Positions 6,636 through 13,709 are shown, counted from the first letter of the stretch. The stretch is DNA of 15,124 nucleotides from Methanomassiliicoccaceae archaeon UBA367 (GCA_002506255.1 DAXF01000012.1:1-15124); one strand, 5' to 3'. Numbers and translations are program-made. Notes: generated by a model not told the origin, from the sequence alone.

Positions 6636-7343
6636 ATGGGTTTCTGCCGAAAATGCGGCAAGGAATTGAAGGATGGGGACGTCTTCTGTCCCCAGTGCGG
6701 TTCCGGCACGAATCTGTCATCTAAGAAGACCGGGTCGGGAGGGAGGACCGCAGTTTACGTAATAGCTACGGTGCTTACCCTGATCACCGCGATTACCGTC
6801 GCTTCTTTGCTCTTCCCACCGGAACAGGGCCCGGATCAGCACAGTTACAAGATGACCTTTACGATCGATTGGTACACAGTATTGGATGCCAGCGGAACCG
6901 TCGATAATGACTTTGACGGGAATGCGGAGGTATACTTCCAAGTTAGTTACGGCGAAGAGGAACGATTGCTCCTGATCGATACAGAAGATCCCCTCGGTTA
7001 CTATTCGACGCGCTCTGCCCCGGTGCATACTGATGAAAACACAGCAATGGCTAACAAGATATACCCCTCTGAATACCGAACAACTGTCTTCTATATCGCA
7101 GAAGGGGAGACGACCGCATCCATAACGATATTCATGTTCGACTATGACGGTCCTGCGAATTTCTCCGAAAAATCCTACGATGATATTCTGGATATATACG
7201 ACGACGGCTCCTCTGTCGGCGGCTCCAGCAGCCAAGGGATCAGGATCAATCTCTCTGTCGGCGAAGACCGTACTGAAGAAATCGGGGGTGACGCTGACCC
7301 TCGCGGATTCTTAGGCTACACAGTATCATTTGAAGCCGTCTAG
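6636..7343 (+). CDS. Zinc-ribbon, single-pass membrane protein with an exported domain
   Basis: The protein has 235 residues. An N-terminal zinc ribbon (C4-x2-C7, C18-x2-C21; zinc_ribbon_2 type, FCRKCGKEL) is followed by a short linker, one membrane segment (about 38-60) and a 175-residue acidic domain with many Tyr, Thr and Ser residues and alternating hydrophobic residues suggesting beta strands. The most likely topology puts the ribbon in the cytoplasm and the beta-rich domain outside. I do not recognise the outer domain. It converges on a transglutaminase-like protein with the same ribbon-TM-outer-domain plan, and the two stop codons overlap (CTAG), so a functional pair at the cell surface is possible. 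The start is set by the ribbon beginning two residues after the ATG and by a TATA-like element 24 nt upstream. The stop is TAG. Confidence 0.78.
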   Translation: MGFCRKCGKELKDGDVFCPQCGSGTNLSSKKTGSGGRTAVYVIATVLTLITAITVASLLFPPEQGPDQHSYKMTFTIDWYTVLDASGTVDNDFDGNAEVYFQVSYGEEERLLLIDTEDPLGYYSTRSAPVHTDENTAMANKIYPSEYRTTVFYIAEGETTASITIFMFDYDGPANFSEKSYDDILDIYDDGSSVGGSSSQGIRINLSVGEDRTEEIGGDADPRGFLGYTVSFEAV

Positions 7344-8311
7344 CTCATATAGACCGCATCAGATCTCGAAGGGAACAGGTGGAACGTTGAGAATGCGTAT
7401 TCGCCCGGTATGACTCCCGGAAGAATCTGATAGCTCGTCGTCTCCAACATCCAGTATCCGCCTGAATCATAAGGTATCTTCTTGACGTAGTGCACCCCGT
7501 ACTCCAGAAGCGCATCGTTGAATGACAGACCCTCTTCCGGAGTCTCTGCCGGCATCATCTCTATCATCGCCATGGCATGCCCGGGCAGAAGAGCGATCCC
7601 GGATTCGAAACCTGCCGTTCGCAGGAGCGCCGCCATAAGAATGGAGGTGTCCTCGCAGTCGCCGCCCATTAGGTAAAGCGTCTCCACCGGATAGTTCCAA
7701 TACTCGTCCGTACCGTGAGTGCTCCAGTCTGTGAGATACTTCATGTTCTCGTCACCGGTATAGCCCCGGCTCTGACAGAAATTGATAAGGAACGTGGCGT
7801 ATTTATCATTCGTCGAATCTGCTGTTCCGTACACGGATGGGAACACGTCCCTCAGCAGGATCTCGAGATTCGTGACGGTGTCCCCGATCACTATGTAATC
7901 CTCTACGGCGGGGACCGTTCTTGCATAGCTTCCCGAGCCGACCACATAAGCTGTGCGGGATGATGATCCGGAACGGTCTATGGTGCTCTTTCTGGCCGCA
8001 TTCAGATCATCGGCATCGATCTCGAATTCTAAACTGTACATATTTCCATCAGAATCATAGATCCAATTATTGGTACGCAATAATCCCTCAGATTCCCTTT
8101 CATTCGGAAGGAAGTACTGAACTGTGGTCAGCAACAGCAATATGACTACCGCGGATACAGCGATTAACATCAACATCCTCCTGGTCCGGGCCCTACCAGA
8201 GATCGGGGGGATGCCATCAATATTTTGAAGGAGGGTGCCGCAATTTATGCAATAATTCGTGGATCCATTATCATATGTTGTTCCGCAATTCATGCAACGC
8301 AGCATATACAT
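7340..8311 (-). CDS. Zinc-ribbon membrane protein with an outer transglutaminase-like domain
   Basis: The 323-residue protein begins with a zinc ribbon (C6-x2-C9, C21-x2-C24), then one membrane segment (about 46-68) and an exported region. Its C-terminal half carries a transglutaminase/cysteine-protease-like core. GGDCEDTS (216-223) supplies the presumed nucleophile C219, PGHAMAMI (243-250) supplies H245, and YWMLETT (286-292) supplies the third position as E290, where Asp is more usual. Similar archaeal proteins are annotated as transglutaminase-like or pseudo-murein/peptide-processing enzymes, but the substrate is unknown. Two in-frame ATGs (codons 1 and 3) are possible; a minus-strand CTATTTATC is 23 nt from the first and 29 nt from the second. 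The stop is TAG and overlaps that of the convergent zinc-ribbon gene. It diverges from cca. Confidence 0.82.
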   Translation of the reverse strand: MYMLRCMNCGTTYDNGSTNYCINCGTLLQNIDGIPPISGRARTRRMLMLIAVSAVVILLLLTTVQYFLPNERESEGLLRTNNWIYDSDGNMYSLEFEIDADDLNAARKSTIDRSGSSSRTAYVVGSGSYARTVPAVEDYIVIGDTVTNLEILLRDVFPSVYGTADSTNDKYATFLINFCQSRGYTGDENMKYLTDWSTHGTDEYWNYPVETLYLMGGDCEDTSILMAALLRTAGFESGIALLPGHAMAMIEMMPAETPEEGLSFNDALLEYGVHYVKKIPYDSGGYWMLETTSYQILPGVIPGEYAFSTFHLFPSRSDAVYMS

Positions 8312-8328
8312 ACGTTAACACAATGCGA

Positions 8329-8350
8329 AGATAAATAGCAAAGGATTAAT
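8329..8350. promoter_or_regulatory. AT-rich shared promoter region between transglutaminase-like gene and cca
   Basis: GATAAATAG (8330-8338) reads CTATTTATC on the minus strand and is centred about 23 nt before the minus-strand ATG at 8311, a good leaderless TATA position. The same block, or GATTAAT (8344-8350), lies 20-35 nt before the cca start on the plus strand. The divergent pair therefore seems to share a 50-nt promoter region. Confidence 0.45.
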
Positions 8351-8367
8351 CGGCAGAACCCTTGAGC

Positions 8368-9696
8368 ATGCCCGTGAGCATAGAGGATGCAGTGCTTCGG
8401 AGGATCGTGCCCGGTCCCGAGCTTGTGGAAGAGATAAGGGCGACCACGGAGAGAATGAAAGCCGAGACTGAAAGATATCTCGAAGAGAACAACATCGCGG
8501 CCGAAGTAAGATGCGTGGGATCCGTCGCCAAGGGAACTTTCCTCACAGACCCAGATATAGACCTTTTTGTGATGTTCCCGGACGGGACATCCCGAGAGGT
8601 AATGGAGAAAAAAGGTCTGCAGATAGGAGAGGACATCCTTGGCGGGAAGAAAATGTATGCCGAGCATCCATACATAACGGGAAGATACGGCGGCTTCGAA
8701 GTGGACATGGTCCCATGCTACAAGGTGACCTCCCCGGAGAAGATGCTGTCCGCCGTCGACAGAACCCCATTCCACACGGATTATGTGCTCTCGAACACTA
8801 ATGCTGCCATGAGGGATCAGATACGTCTTCTGAAGGTCTTCATGAAGGGCATATGGGCCTACGGAGCCGAGCCCAACAACAGGGGGTTCTCCGGATACCT
8901 GTGCGAGCTTCTCGTCATACGCTACGGCAGTTTCAGAGCCGTCCTGGAGGCGGGGGCCGCTTGGAAAGAGGGCGTTTCTATAACCATAGACAAAAAGGGC
9001 CCGCCTATGGTGGCACCCCTGGTATTCTACGATCCAGTGGACCCGCGAAGGAATGTTGCATCCGCAGTCCACGTGGACACATTCGCTCTTTTCATAACAG
9101 CATGCAAAGCATATCTGAACAACCCGTCAGAAAAATTCTTCTTCCCGAATACCAGAGCCTCCCTGCCTGCAGCCGAACTCAGAAGGCTGGTCAAAGTGCA
9201 CGGAAGCCGTCTGCTTACCGCAACATTCAAAAGACCCGACATAAACGAGGACAACCTGCATTCTCAGATGTGGAAGACCAGGTATGCGCTTTCGAAGAAG
9301 CTTGATGCGTTCTCTTTCAATGTGTTAAGGACGATCCATGACCTGGGGGGCGAGGAGCTTACGTTCATATTCGAACTGGAGAGAGACCTGCTGTCTAAGA
9401 CCTTCAAACACGTGGGCCCCCCCGTATGGGTCGGATCCGCGGAATCGTTCCTCGAGAAATGGAGAACAAACGAATTCGGAGAACCTTTCATTGAAGACGG
9501 GGTCTGGAAGGTGATAGCTGAGAGGATGTACTTCACCGCAGCGGAGATGCTTGCGGAAGAGGCTGTATTCTCAGGCATAGGTAGGGAGATCGACCCGGGC
9601 ACGATGAGGATCCTGGACCACGATGACACATTATCAATGGCCGACGCGGGCCTGCTGACGGAACTTCTTGATCCTAAGCTGCCCTGGGAGATCTGA
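8368..9696 (+). CDS. cca: CCA-adding tRNA nucleotidyltransferase, archaeal class I
   Basis: This enzyme adds or repairs the 3'-terminal CCA of tRNAs without a nucleic acid template, using CTP and ATP. The 442 residues match the usual length of archaeal class I enzymes. The nucleotidyltransferase core shows GSVAKGT (51-57), the metal-binding pair D63 and D65 in DPDIDLFVMF, and the third acidic residue D113 in FEVDMVPCY. The central domain has NRGFSGYLCELL (171-182), and the DPVDPRRNVASAV segment (222-234) is typical of the archaeal family. An ATG at 8368 is preferred over an in-frame TTG two codons earlier. There is no Shine-Dalgarno, consistent with a leaderless message. It stands alone, diverging from the transglutaminase-like gene and converging on a small membrane protein with a 1-nt gap. 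Confidence 0.96.
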   Translation: MPVSIEDAVLRRIVPGPELVEEIRATTERMKAETERYLEENNIAAEVRCVGSVAKGTFLTDPDIDLFVMFPDGTSREVMEKKGLQIGEDILGGKKMYAEHPYITGRYGGFEVDMVPCYKVTSPEKMLSAVDRTPFHTDYVLSNTNAAMRDQIRLLKVFMKGIWAYGAEPNNRGFSGYLCELLVIRYGSFRAVLEAGAAWKEGVSITIDKKGPPMVAPLVFYDPVDPRRNVASAVHVDTFALFITACKAYLNNPSEKFFFPNTRASLPAAELRRLVKVHGSRLLTATFKRPDINEDNLHSQMWKTRYALSKKLDAFSFNVLRTIHDLGGEELTFIFELERDLLSKTFKHVGPPVWVGSAESFLEKWRTNEFGEPFIEDGVWKVIAERMYFTAAEMLAEEAVFSGIGREIDPGTMRILDHDDTLSMADAGLLTELLDPKLPWEI

Positions 9697-9697
9697 A

Positions 9698-10054
9698 TCA
9701 GACGAAAGGCGGATTTATCAGAAGTATCCAGACGCCCAAAGACAGGAAGAAGAACAGGACATAATTCCCCAGCATCGTCTTCGTCTCTACAAGATCCATA
9801 TCGAACCTGAGCAGTTTAAGAAGCTCCTTCATGCCTGCGATCACAAGAACCAACAGCAACATGCCGCCGTACCATTCCCACGCCTTGTCTATGAAAGATG
9901 CGGCGATCCCGATCAGGACCGCGAGTAGCGAAACCACCAACAGGATCTTCGTTCCGTAGATGTCCTTGAGAATGAATTCTCTCTCGTCAAAGTCCGGAGG
10001 TACGAATTCGTATTCCTCCTCCTTCGGCTTGGTTCGCTTTCTCTTTTTAGCCAT
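9698..10054 (-). CDS. Small three-TM membrane protein, function unknown
   Basis: The 118-residue product starts with a basic segment (MAKKRKRTKPK), then an acidic stretch ending in the motif DFDEREFILKDIYGTK (21-36), and three hydrophobic segments (about 37-54, 60-80 and 97-114). The tail ends in NPPFV. I do not recognise a named family. The DFDEREF box just before the first membrane helix is the most distinctive feature, and I believe it recurs in other archaeal small membrane proteins (recollection, unchecked). The ATG at 10054 is preferred to a TTG four codons earlier because the Lys/Arg-rich start follows directly and a TATA-like ACTATAAAT lies about 29 nt upstream. Its 3' end is 1 nt from that of cca, and it diverges from radA. 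Confidence 0.75.
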   Translation of the reverse strand: MAKKRKRTKPKEEEYEFVPPDFDEREFILKDIYGTKILLVVSLLAVLIGIAASFIDKAWEWYGGMLLLVLVIAGMKELLKLLRFDMDLVETKTMLGNYVLFFFLSLGVWILLINPPFV

Positions 10055-10078
10055 TGCAGTCGACAATCGATGTCTTCC

Positions 10079-10095
10079 ATTTATAGTTTTATAGT
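10079..10095 (-). promoter_or_regulatory. Candidate TATA box for the small membrane protein gene
   Basis: On the minus strand this reads CTATAAAACTATAAATG, two overlapping TATA-like elements in tandem. The one nearer the gene, ACTATAAAT, is centred about 29 nt before the ATG at 10054 and the other about 37 nt before it. Either would give a very short leader. Confidence 0.5.
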
Positions 10096-10138
10096 GTGCC
10101 TCCGTTTTCGCCCGCTTTCGGACACCCCCCTTTCCCCG

Positions 10139-10173
10139 CTTAAATACCTGAACTGTTTAGCGAAACCTGAGGT
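10139..10173 (+). promoter_or_regulatory. radA promoter and Shine-Dalgarno
   Basis: CTTAAATACC (10139-10148) is a good archaeal TATA box. A start site about 25 nt downstream would fall near 10168, right at the Shine-Dalgarno GAGGT (10169-10173), which is 6 nt before the radA ATG. The message would thus have an 11-12 nt leader. Unlike most promoters in this window, this one drives a gene with a clear ribosome-binding site. Confidence 0.55.
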
Positions 10174-10179
10174 TATGAA

Positions 10180-11121
10180 ATGGTCAACAAAACCCTTGAA
10201 GACATACCAGGAGTAGGACCAGCTATAGCAGAAAAACTCCGTGAAGCGGGTTACGACGATCTGATGGCCATAGCTGTCGCCTCCCCGGCCGATCTGGCCG
10301 AGAAATGCGAGATAGGCGACAAGAAAGCTGCAGATATTATCGAAGGGGCCAAGGTCTGTGCGGACATAGGCAATTTCGAGACAGGAGAGGACATCCTCGA
10401 GAGAAGGAAGAGCGTCACCAAGCTCACGACCGGCTCAAAGGCCGTGGACGAGCTTTTGGGAGGTGGTCTTGAATCTCAGGCCATAACAGAATTCTTCGGA
10501 GAATTCGGCAGCAGCAAGACCCAGATATGCTTCCAGCTGGCAGTGAACGCCACCCTTCCCGAGGAAATGGGAGGTTTCGATTCGGAAGTCGTTATCATCG
10601 ACACCGAGAACACATTCAGACCGGAGAGGATTGTCCAGATGTCGAACTATCTGGGTGTTGATCCCGCCGAGGTACTGAAGAAGATACATGTTGCCAGAGC
10701 CTTCAACTCCCAGCATCAGATATTGCTGGTCGACAAGGCCATGGAACTGTCGAAGACCAAGAAGATCAAACTGCTGATCGTTGACTCGCTCACTTCGCAT
10801 TTCAGAGCTGAGTACATAGGCAGGGGCGCTCTGGCCGAGAGGCAGCAGATGCTGAACCGCCACATGCACGATCTGCTGAACTTCGCTACGCTGAACAATG
10901 CGGCCATAGCCGTCACCAATCAGGTATCGTCCAAGCCGGATGCATTCTTCGGGGACCCCACCAGACCAATAGGCGGTCACATTGTAGGTCACACAGCCAC
11001 ATTCCGTATCTATCTGCGCAAGGGCAAAGCAGGGAAGAGGGTCGCCAGGCTGATAGACTCGCCCAACATGCCCGAGGGCGAGGCCGTCTTCACGATAACC
11101 GAAGATGGTATTAAAGACTGA
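10180..11121 (+). CDS. radA: DNA repair and recombination protein RadA
   Basis: RadA is the archaeal RecA/Rad51 recombinase: it forms ATP-dependent filaments on single-stranded DNA and promotes strand exchange. The 313 residues show an N-terminal helix-hairpin-helix domain ([12 protein letters not shown], 9-20, and a second helix pair to about 60) and the linker [11 protein letters not shown] (66-76), where FETG stands at the FxxA polymerisation position. The ATPase core has Walker A GEFGSSKT (107-114), Walker B LLIVDS (198-203), ALAERQQ (217-223) and loop 2 with [14 protein letters not shown] (254-267). The Walker A has Ser where most RadA proteins have Gly before the Lys. The start is supported by a TATA box and a Shine-Dalgarno. 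It is followed closely by the trmG10 gene, with a hairpin at the junction. Confidence 0.97.
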   Translation: MVNKTLEDIPGVGPAIAEKLREAGYDDLMAIAVASPADLAEKCEIGDKKAADIIEGAKVCADIGNFETGEDILERRKSVTKLTTGSKAVDELLGGGLESQAITEFFGEFGSSKTQICFQLAVNATLPEEMGGFDSEVVIIDTENTFRPERIVQMSNYLGVDPAEVLKKIHVARAFNSQHQILLVDKAMELSKTKKIKLLIVDSLTSHFRAEYIGRGALAERQQMLNRHMHDLLNFATLNNAAIAVTNQVSSKPDAFFGDPTRPIGGHIVGHTATFRIYLRKGKAGKRVARLIDSPNMPEGEAVFTITEDGIKD

Positions 11122-11127
11122 AACATT

Positions 11128-11159
11128 GGAGGGGTGTGAGCCCCTCCCCTTTCTTTTTT
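11128..11159 (+). terminator. Hairpin plus U-tract at the radA/trmG10 junction, enclosing the trmG10 start codon
   Basis: GGAGGGG (11128-11134) pairs perfectly with CCCCTCC (11141-11147) around the 6-nt loop TGTGAG, followed by CCTTTCTTTTTT. This is the shape of an intrinsic terminator and begins 7 nt after the radA stop. The loop holds the GTG start of the next gene, the 5' arm is its only Shine-Dalgarno-like sequence, and the U-tract encodes its Phe-Phe-Phe. It could end radA transcripts, control translation of trmG10, or both. The pairing is seen; the role is inferred. Confidence 0.6.
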
Positions 11160-12128
11160 GAACTATCCGGAGAACACGGCAGCCTATGCTCAGCCGAGGC
11201 TATAGGCTGCCTGAGAGCGGAAGCACCGGGATTCGAAGCGCTGTCTTCCGGACCCGGCTATTTCATAGCATCGTTCGAAGAGAATGCTGTAGAACCGATA
11301 GCGGATAGGATATCTCTTACGAGGCACATAGGAAGGCATCTGGGCTCTTTCAGCCCCAGCGATCTATCGGGCATTGGCAGAATACGGATACCTGAGGGAA
11401 CATTCTCCGTAAGGTGCAGAAGATTCGAGGGGATGATGAAGAACATCGATTCTCAGGACCTCGTAAGGAAAATAGGAAAGGAACTGTCCCGGACCAACGA
11501 CGTGAAACTCAAAGACCCAGACATAGAGGTCCGTGTCCTGATGAGCGACATGATCCACGTTTTCCTGTCCCAAAGGGCAGTGGACAGGGAATCTCTGGAG
11601 AACAGGAAGGTCAGCGAGAGGCCGTTCTTCTCTCCGATATCCCTGCATCCTAAATATGCCAGAGCACTGATAAATCTCACAGGCGCTAGGAAGGGTGACC
11701 TGCTTCTTGATCCGTTCTGCGGTACAGGCGGCATAGTAATCGAAGCGGCATCGATGGGCATAAGGGCCGCGGCCTCCGATTTCGACCCGGAGATGATCGC
11801 CGGTACCCGGGAGAACATGGATTTCTTCAACCTTGATCTGGAGGACAGCGATATTCTGGACATTTCGGGCATAGGCTCCAGATTCGGCCCGGTGGATATC
11901 ATCGCCACCGATCCACCGTACGGTAGGTCCACGAAAACAGGAGGAGAGAAGATAGACAGCATATATGCCAGAGCTATGAAATCATTCAGCGAGGCATTGA
12001 GGCCCGGCGGGACCGCGGGTGTCGTACTGCCCCACGAACTAGACCCTTCCCCTCTCAAAATGGATGGCCTGCACGTGCAGAGGGTCCACGGATCCCTGTC
12101 CAGATACTATCACGTGCTGAGGAACTGA
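11136..12128 (+). CDS. trmG10: tRNA (guanine(10)-N2)-dimethyltransferase, THUMP plus Rossmann methyltransferase
   Basis: The archaeal Trm-G10 enzyme methylates N2 of G10 in tRNA with SAM. The 330-residue protein fits the family. The conserved opening FELSGEH (8-14) is followed by a ferredoxin-like and THUMP region (about 50-160) for tRNA binding, then a methyltransferase domain with motif I LLDPFCGTGGIVIEA (189-203), acidic motif II SDFDPEM (214-220) and the N6/N2-type catalytic motif TDPPYGRS (258-265). GTG at 11136 is the only usual start codon between the preceding in-frame TAA (11112-11114) and the conserved FELSGEH, so the start is secure despite its odd setting inside a hairpin. It lies 14 nt after radA and may be partly co-transcribed. 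The next gene appears to have its own TATA box. Confidence 0.93.
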   Translation: MSPSPFFFELSGEHGSLCSAEAIGCLRAEAPGFEALSSGPGYFIASFEENAVEPIADRISLTRHIGRHLGSFSPSDLSGIGRIRIPEGTFSVRCRRFEGMMKNIDSQDLVRKIGKELSRTNDVKLKDPDIEVRVLMSDMIHVFLSQRAVDRESLENRKVSERPFFSPISLHPKYARALINLTGARKGDLLLDPFCGTGGIVIEAASMGIRAAASDFDPEMIAGTRENMDFFNLDLEDSDILDISGIGSRFGPVDIIATDPPYGRSTKTGGEKIDSIYARAMKSFSEALRPGGTAGVVLPHELDPSPLKMDGLHVQRVHGSLSRYYHVLRN

Positions 12129-12133
12129 ATTAA

Positions 12134-12139
12134 TTATAT
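12134..12139 (+). promoter_or_regulatory. Candidate TATA box for the lipid-synthesis pair
   Basis: TTATAT lies about 23 nt before the GTG start at 12160 in the 31-nt spacer after trmG10. There is no Shine-Dalgarno before that GTG. The position suggests a separate leaderless transcript for the two lipid genes, although read-through from radA-trmG10 is also possible. Confidence 0.5.
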
Positions 12140-12159
12140 CTCAACGCATTTACGGCAAC

Positions 12160-12975
12160 GTGAACAGATACCTCAGGCTATTCAGGCTCGGGAATGCAGT
12201 GATAGGTTTCATCGGCGTGATCGCCGGTGCCTTCGTAGCTGAGGGCTTGGGGATCGGGAATTACGGGGTCAATATAGCGATAGCGTGTCTCGTAGTCATT
12301 GCCGTTATGGCCGGAGGAAACTCCGTCAACGACTATGTGGACAGAGATATAGATAAAACGGCGCATCCCGAACGTCCCATACCTATGGGTGAGATAACGC
12401 CACGCGATGCCCTAAGAGTCGGTCTCGCCTCCCTTCTGCTGGCCTGCATCACATCTGTGCTTATGGGAAGTCTCCTGCTGACCGGCATTGTCATCATAGC
12501 ATGTGCTCTGATGATATCATACGAGATGGCGCTTAAGCAAAGGGGCTTCGTAGGCAACCTGACGATAGGTGTGCTTACGGGCATGGTCTTCCTGTTCGGC
12601 GGCGCTGTGGTCGGCAATTTGGCGGACGTAGCAGTGTTCGCAGTAATGGCTTTCCTGGCTACGACAGGCAGAGAAGTGGCCAAAGACATAGAGGATATGG
12701 AAGGAGACGAGGGAAGGAACACTCTGCCGATGAGCATAGGCGAGAGGAATGCGGCATTCATATCCGCGGCATTCTTCATCGCCGGCCCTCTTCTCAGCAT
12801 CTGGCCTTTCTTGGACGGTCAGTTAGGTGCTCTGTATCTGACTGTGCTGCTCGCTGATGCAATGTTTATATACGCCGCCTGGATTGTTTTCAGGGACCCC
12901 CACGAGGCTCAGAAGACGGCTAAGATTGCCATGTTCGCAGCCCTTGTGGCATTCGTGCTCGGAGCATTATCATGA
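12160..12975 (+). CDS. Digeranylgeranylglyceryl phosphate synthase (UbiA-family prenyltransferase)
   Basis: This membrane enzyme attaches the second geranylgeranyl chain to GGGP, giving the archaeal core lipid precursor DGGGP. The 271 residues are typical for the family and contain about eight or nine hydrophobic helices. The first Asp-rich motif NDYVDRDID (57-65) and the second KDIEDMEGD (175-183) bind Mg2+ and the prenyl diphosphate. HPERPIPMGEI after the first motif is also typical of archaeal DGGGP synthases. It starts at GTG, supported by the family's usual opening NRYLRLFRLGN and a TATA box 23 nt upstream. It overlaps the GGGP synthase gene by 4 nt, so the two consecutive lipid enzymes are made together. 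Other UbiA enzymes are possible in principle, but the neighbour makes DGGGP synthase much the best call. Confidence 0.93.
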   Translation: MNRYLRLFRLGNAVIGFIGVIAGAFVAEGLGIGNYGVNIAIACLVVIAVMAGGNSVNDYVDRDIDKTAHPERPIPMGEITPRDALRVGLASLLLACITSVLMGSLLLTGIVIIACALMISYEMALKQRGFVGNLTIGVLTGMVFLFGGAVVGNLADVAVFAVMAFLATTGREVAKDIEDMEGDEGRNTLPMSIGERNAAFISAAFFIAGPLLSIWPFLDGQLGALYLTVLLADAMFIYAAWIVFRDPHEAQKTAKIAMFAALVAFVLGALS

Positions 12976-13709
12976 ATGTGAAGAAATATCTCATGGAAGG
13001 CGTCTCCAAAGGAACACTGCACATGTCCCTTCTGGACCCTGACAAGCAGACGTCGGATGAGGCTGCGGCCATCGCCTCTGAATGCAAGAAAGCCGGCACG
13101 GACGCCATAATGATCGGCGGATCCACCGGCGTAACCCAAGAGAATCTGGATGCCACGGCTATCGCCATAAAGAAGACAACGGGGCTTCCGGTAATATTTT
13201 TCCCAGGAGGGCCCCAGGCCCTTTCCGCCCACTGCGATGCCATATATTTCATGAGCATGATCAACAGCACGGATCTGAACTACGTGATGAAGGCTCAGAT
13301 ACACACGAGCCTTGCTGTGAAGAAACTCGGCATAGAGCCCATAAGCATGGGCTACATCGTCGTCGAACCGGGCATGAAGGTTGGAGAGGTGGGAAAAGCC
13401 GATCTTGTGAAAAGGGACGACCTCAAGAAGGCCATGTCGTGCGCTCTTGCCGCAGAATATCTCGGAATGAGCTTTGTGTATCTTGAGGCTGGAAGCGGAG
13501 CCGACCGCCCGGTTCCCCCTGAGATGATCAAAGCAGTGAAGGATATCCTTTCCGTCCCTCTAATAGTGGGCGGGGGCATAAGATCCCCGGAGGCCGCAAA
13601 AGCTGCCAGGGAGGCGGGAGCCGACATGATCGTCACCGGAACATTCCTTGAACGCTGCAACGACAGCGGTCTCCTGAACCAGGTGGTCAAAGCGTCCAAA
13701 GGGCTCTAA
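12972..13709 (+). CDS. Geranylgeranylglyceryl phosphate synthase
   Basis: GGGP synthase joins sn-glycerol-1-phosphate to geranylgeranyl diphosphate, the first committed step of archaeal ether lipids and the origin of their stereochemistry. The 245-residue TIM barrel shows LLDPDK (20-25) with the conserved Asp residues, GGSTGV (49-54), YLEAGSGA (170-177) and the phosphate-binding loops GGGIRS (200-205) and GTFLE (223-227). Length and motifs match the PcrB-like GGGPS family. The start overlaps the DGGGP synthase stop (ATGA), with GGAG 7 nt before the ATG. The order is reversed relative to the pathway, with the second enzyme encoded first. Its TAA stop overlaps the TAG of the convergent ligase gene by 4 bp. 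Confidence 0.96.
   Translation: MNVKKYLMEGVSKGTLHMSLLDPDKQTSDEAAAIASECKKAGTDAIMIGGSTGVTQENLDATAIAIKKTTGLPVIFFPGGPQALSAHCDAIYFMSMINSTDLNYVMKAQIHTSLAVKKLGIEPISMGYIVVEPGMKVGEVGKADLVKRDDLKKAMSCALAAEYLGMSFVYLEAGSGADRPVPPEMIKAVKDILSVPLIVGGGIRSPEAAKAAREAGADMIVTGTFLERCNDSGLLNQVVKASKGL

Noticed and set aside
7341..7430. Pyrrolysine read-through of the zinc-ribbon gene stop
   Set aside because: A second TAG follows after two codons and a TGA after about 30, all antisense to the transglutaminase-like gene; no sign of a real domain.
8290..9072. 260-codon open frame on the minus strand opposite cca
   Set aside because: It is antisense to the secure cca gene, has low-complexity His/Cys-rich composition and no recognisable motif, and it overlaps the transglutaminase-like gene start.
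9698..10066. TTG start at 10066 for the small membrane protein
   Set aside because: It adds only four residues; the ATG at 10054 begins a typical Lys/Arg-rich start and fits the TATA spacing.
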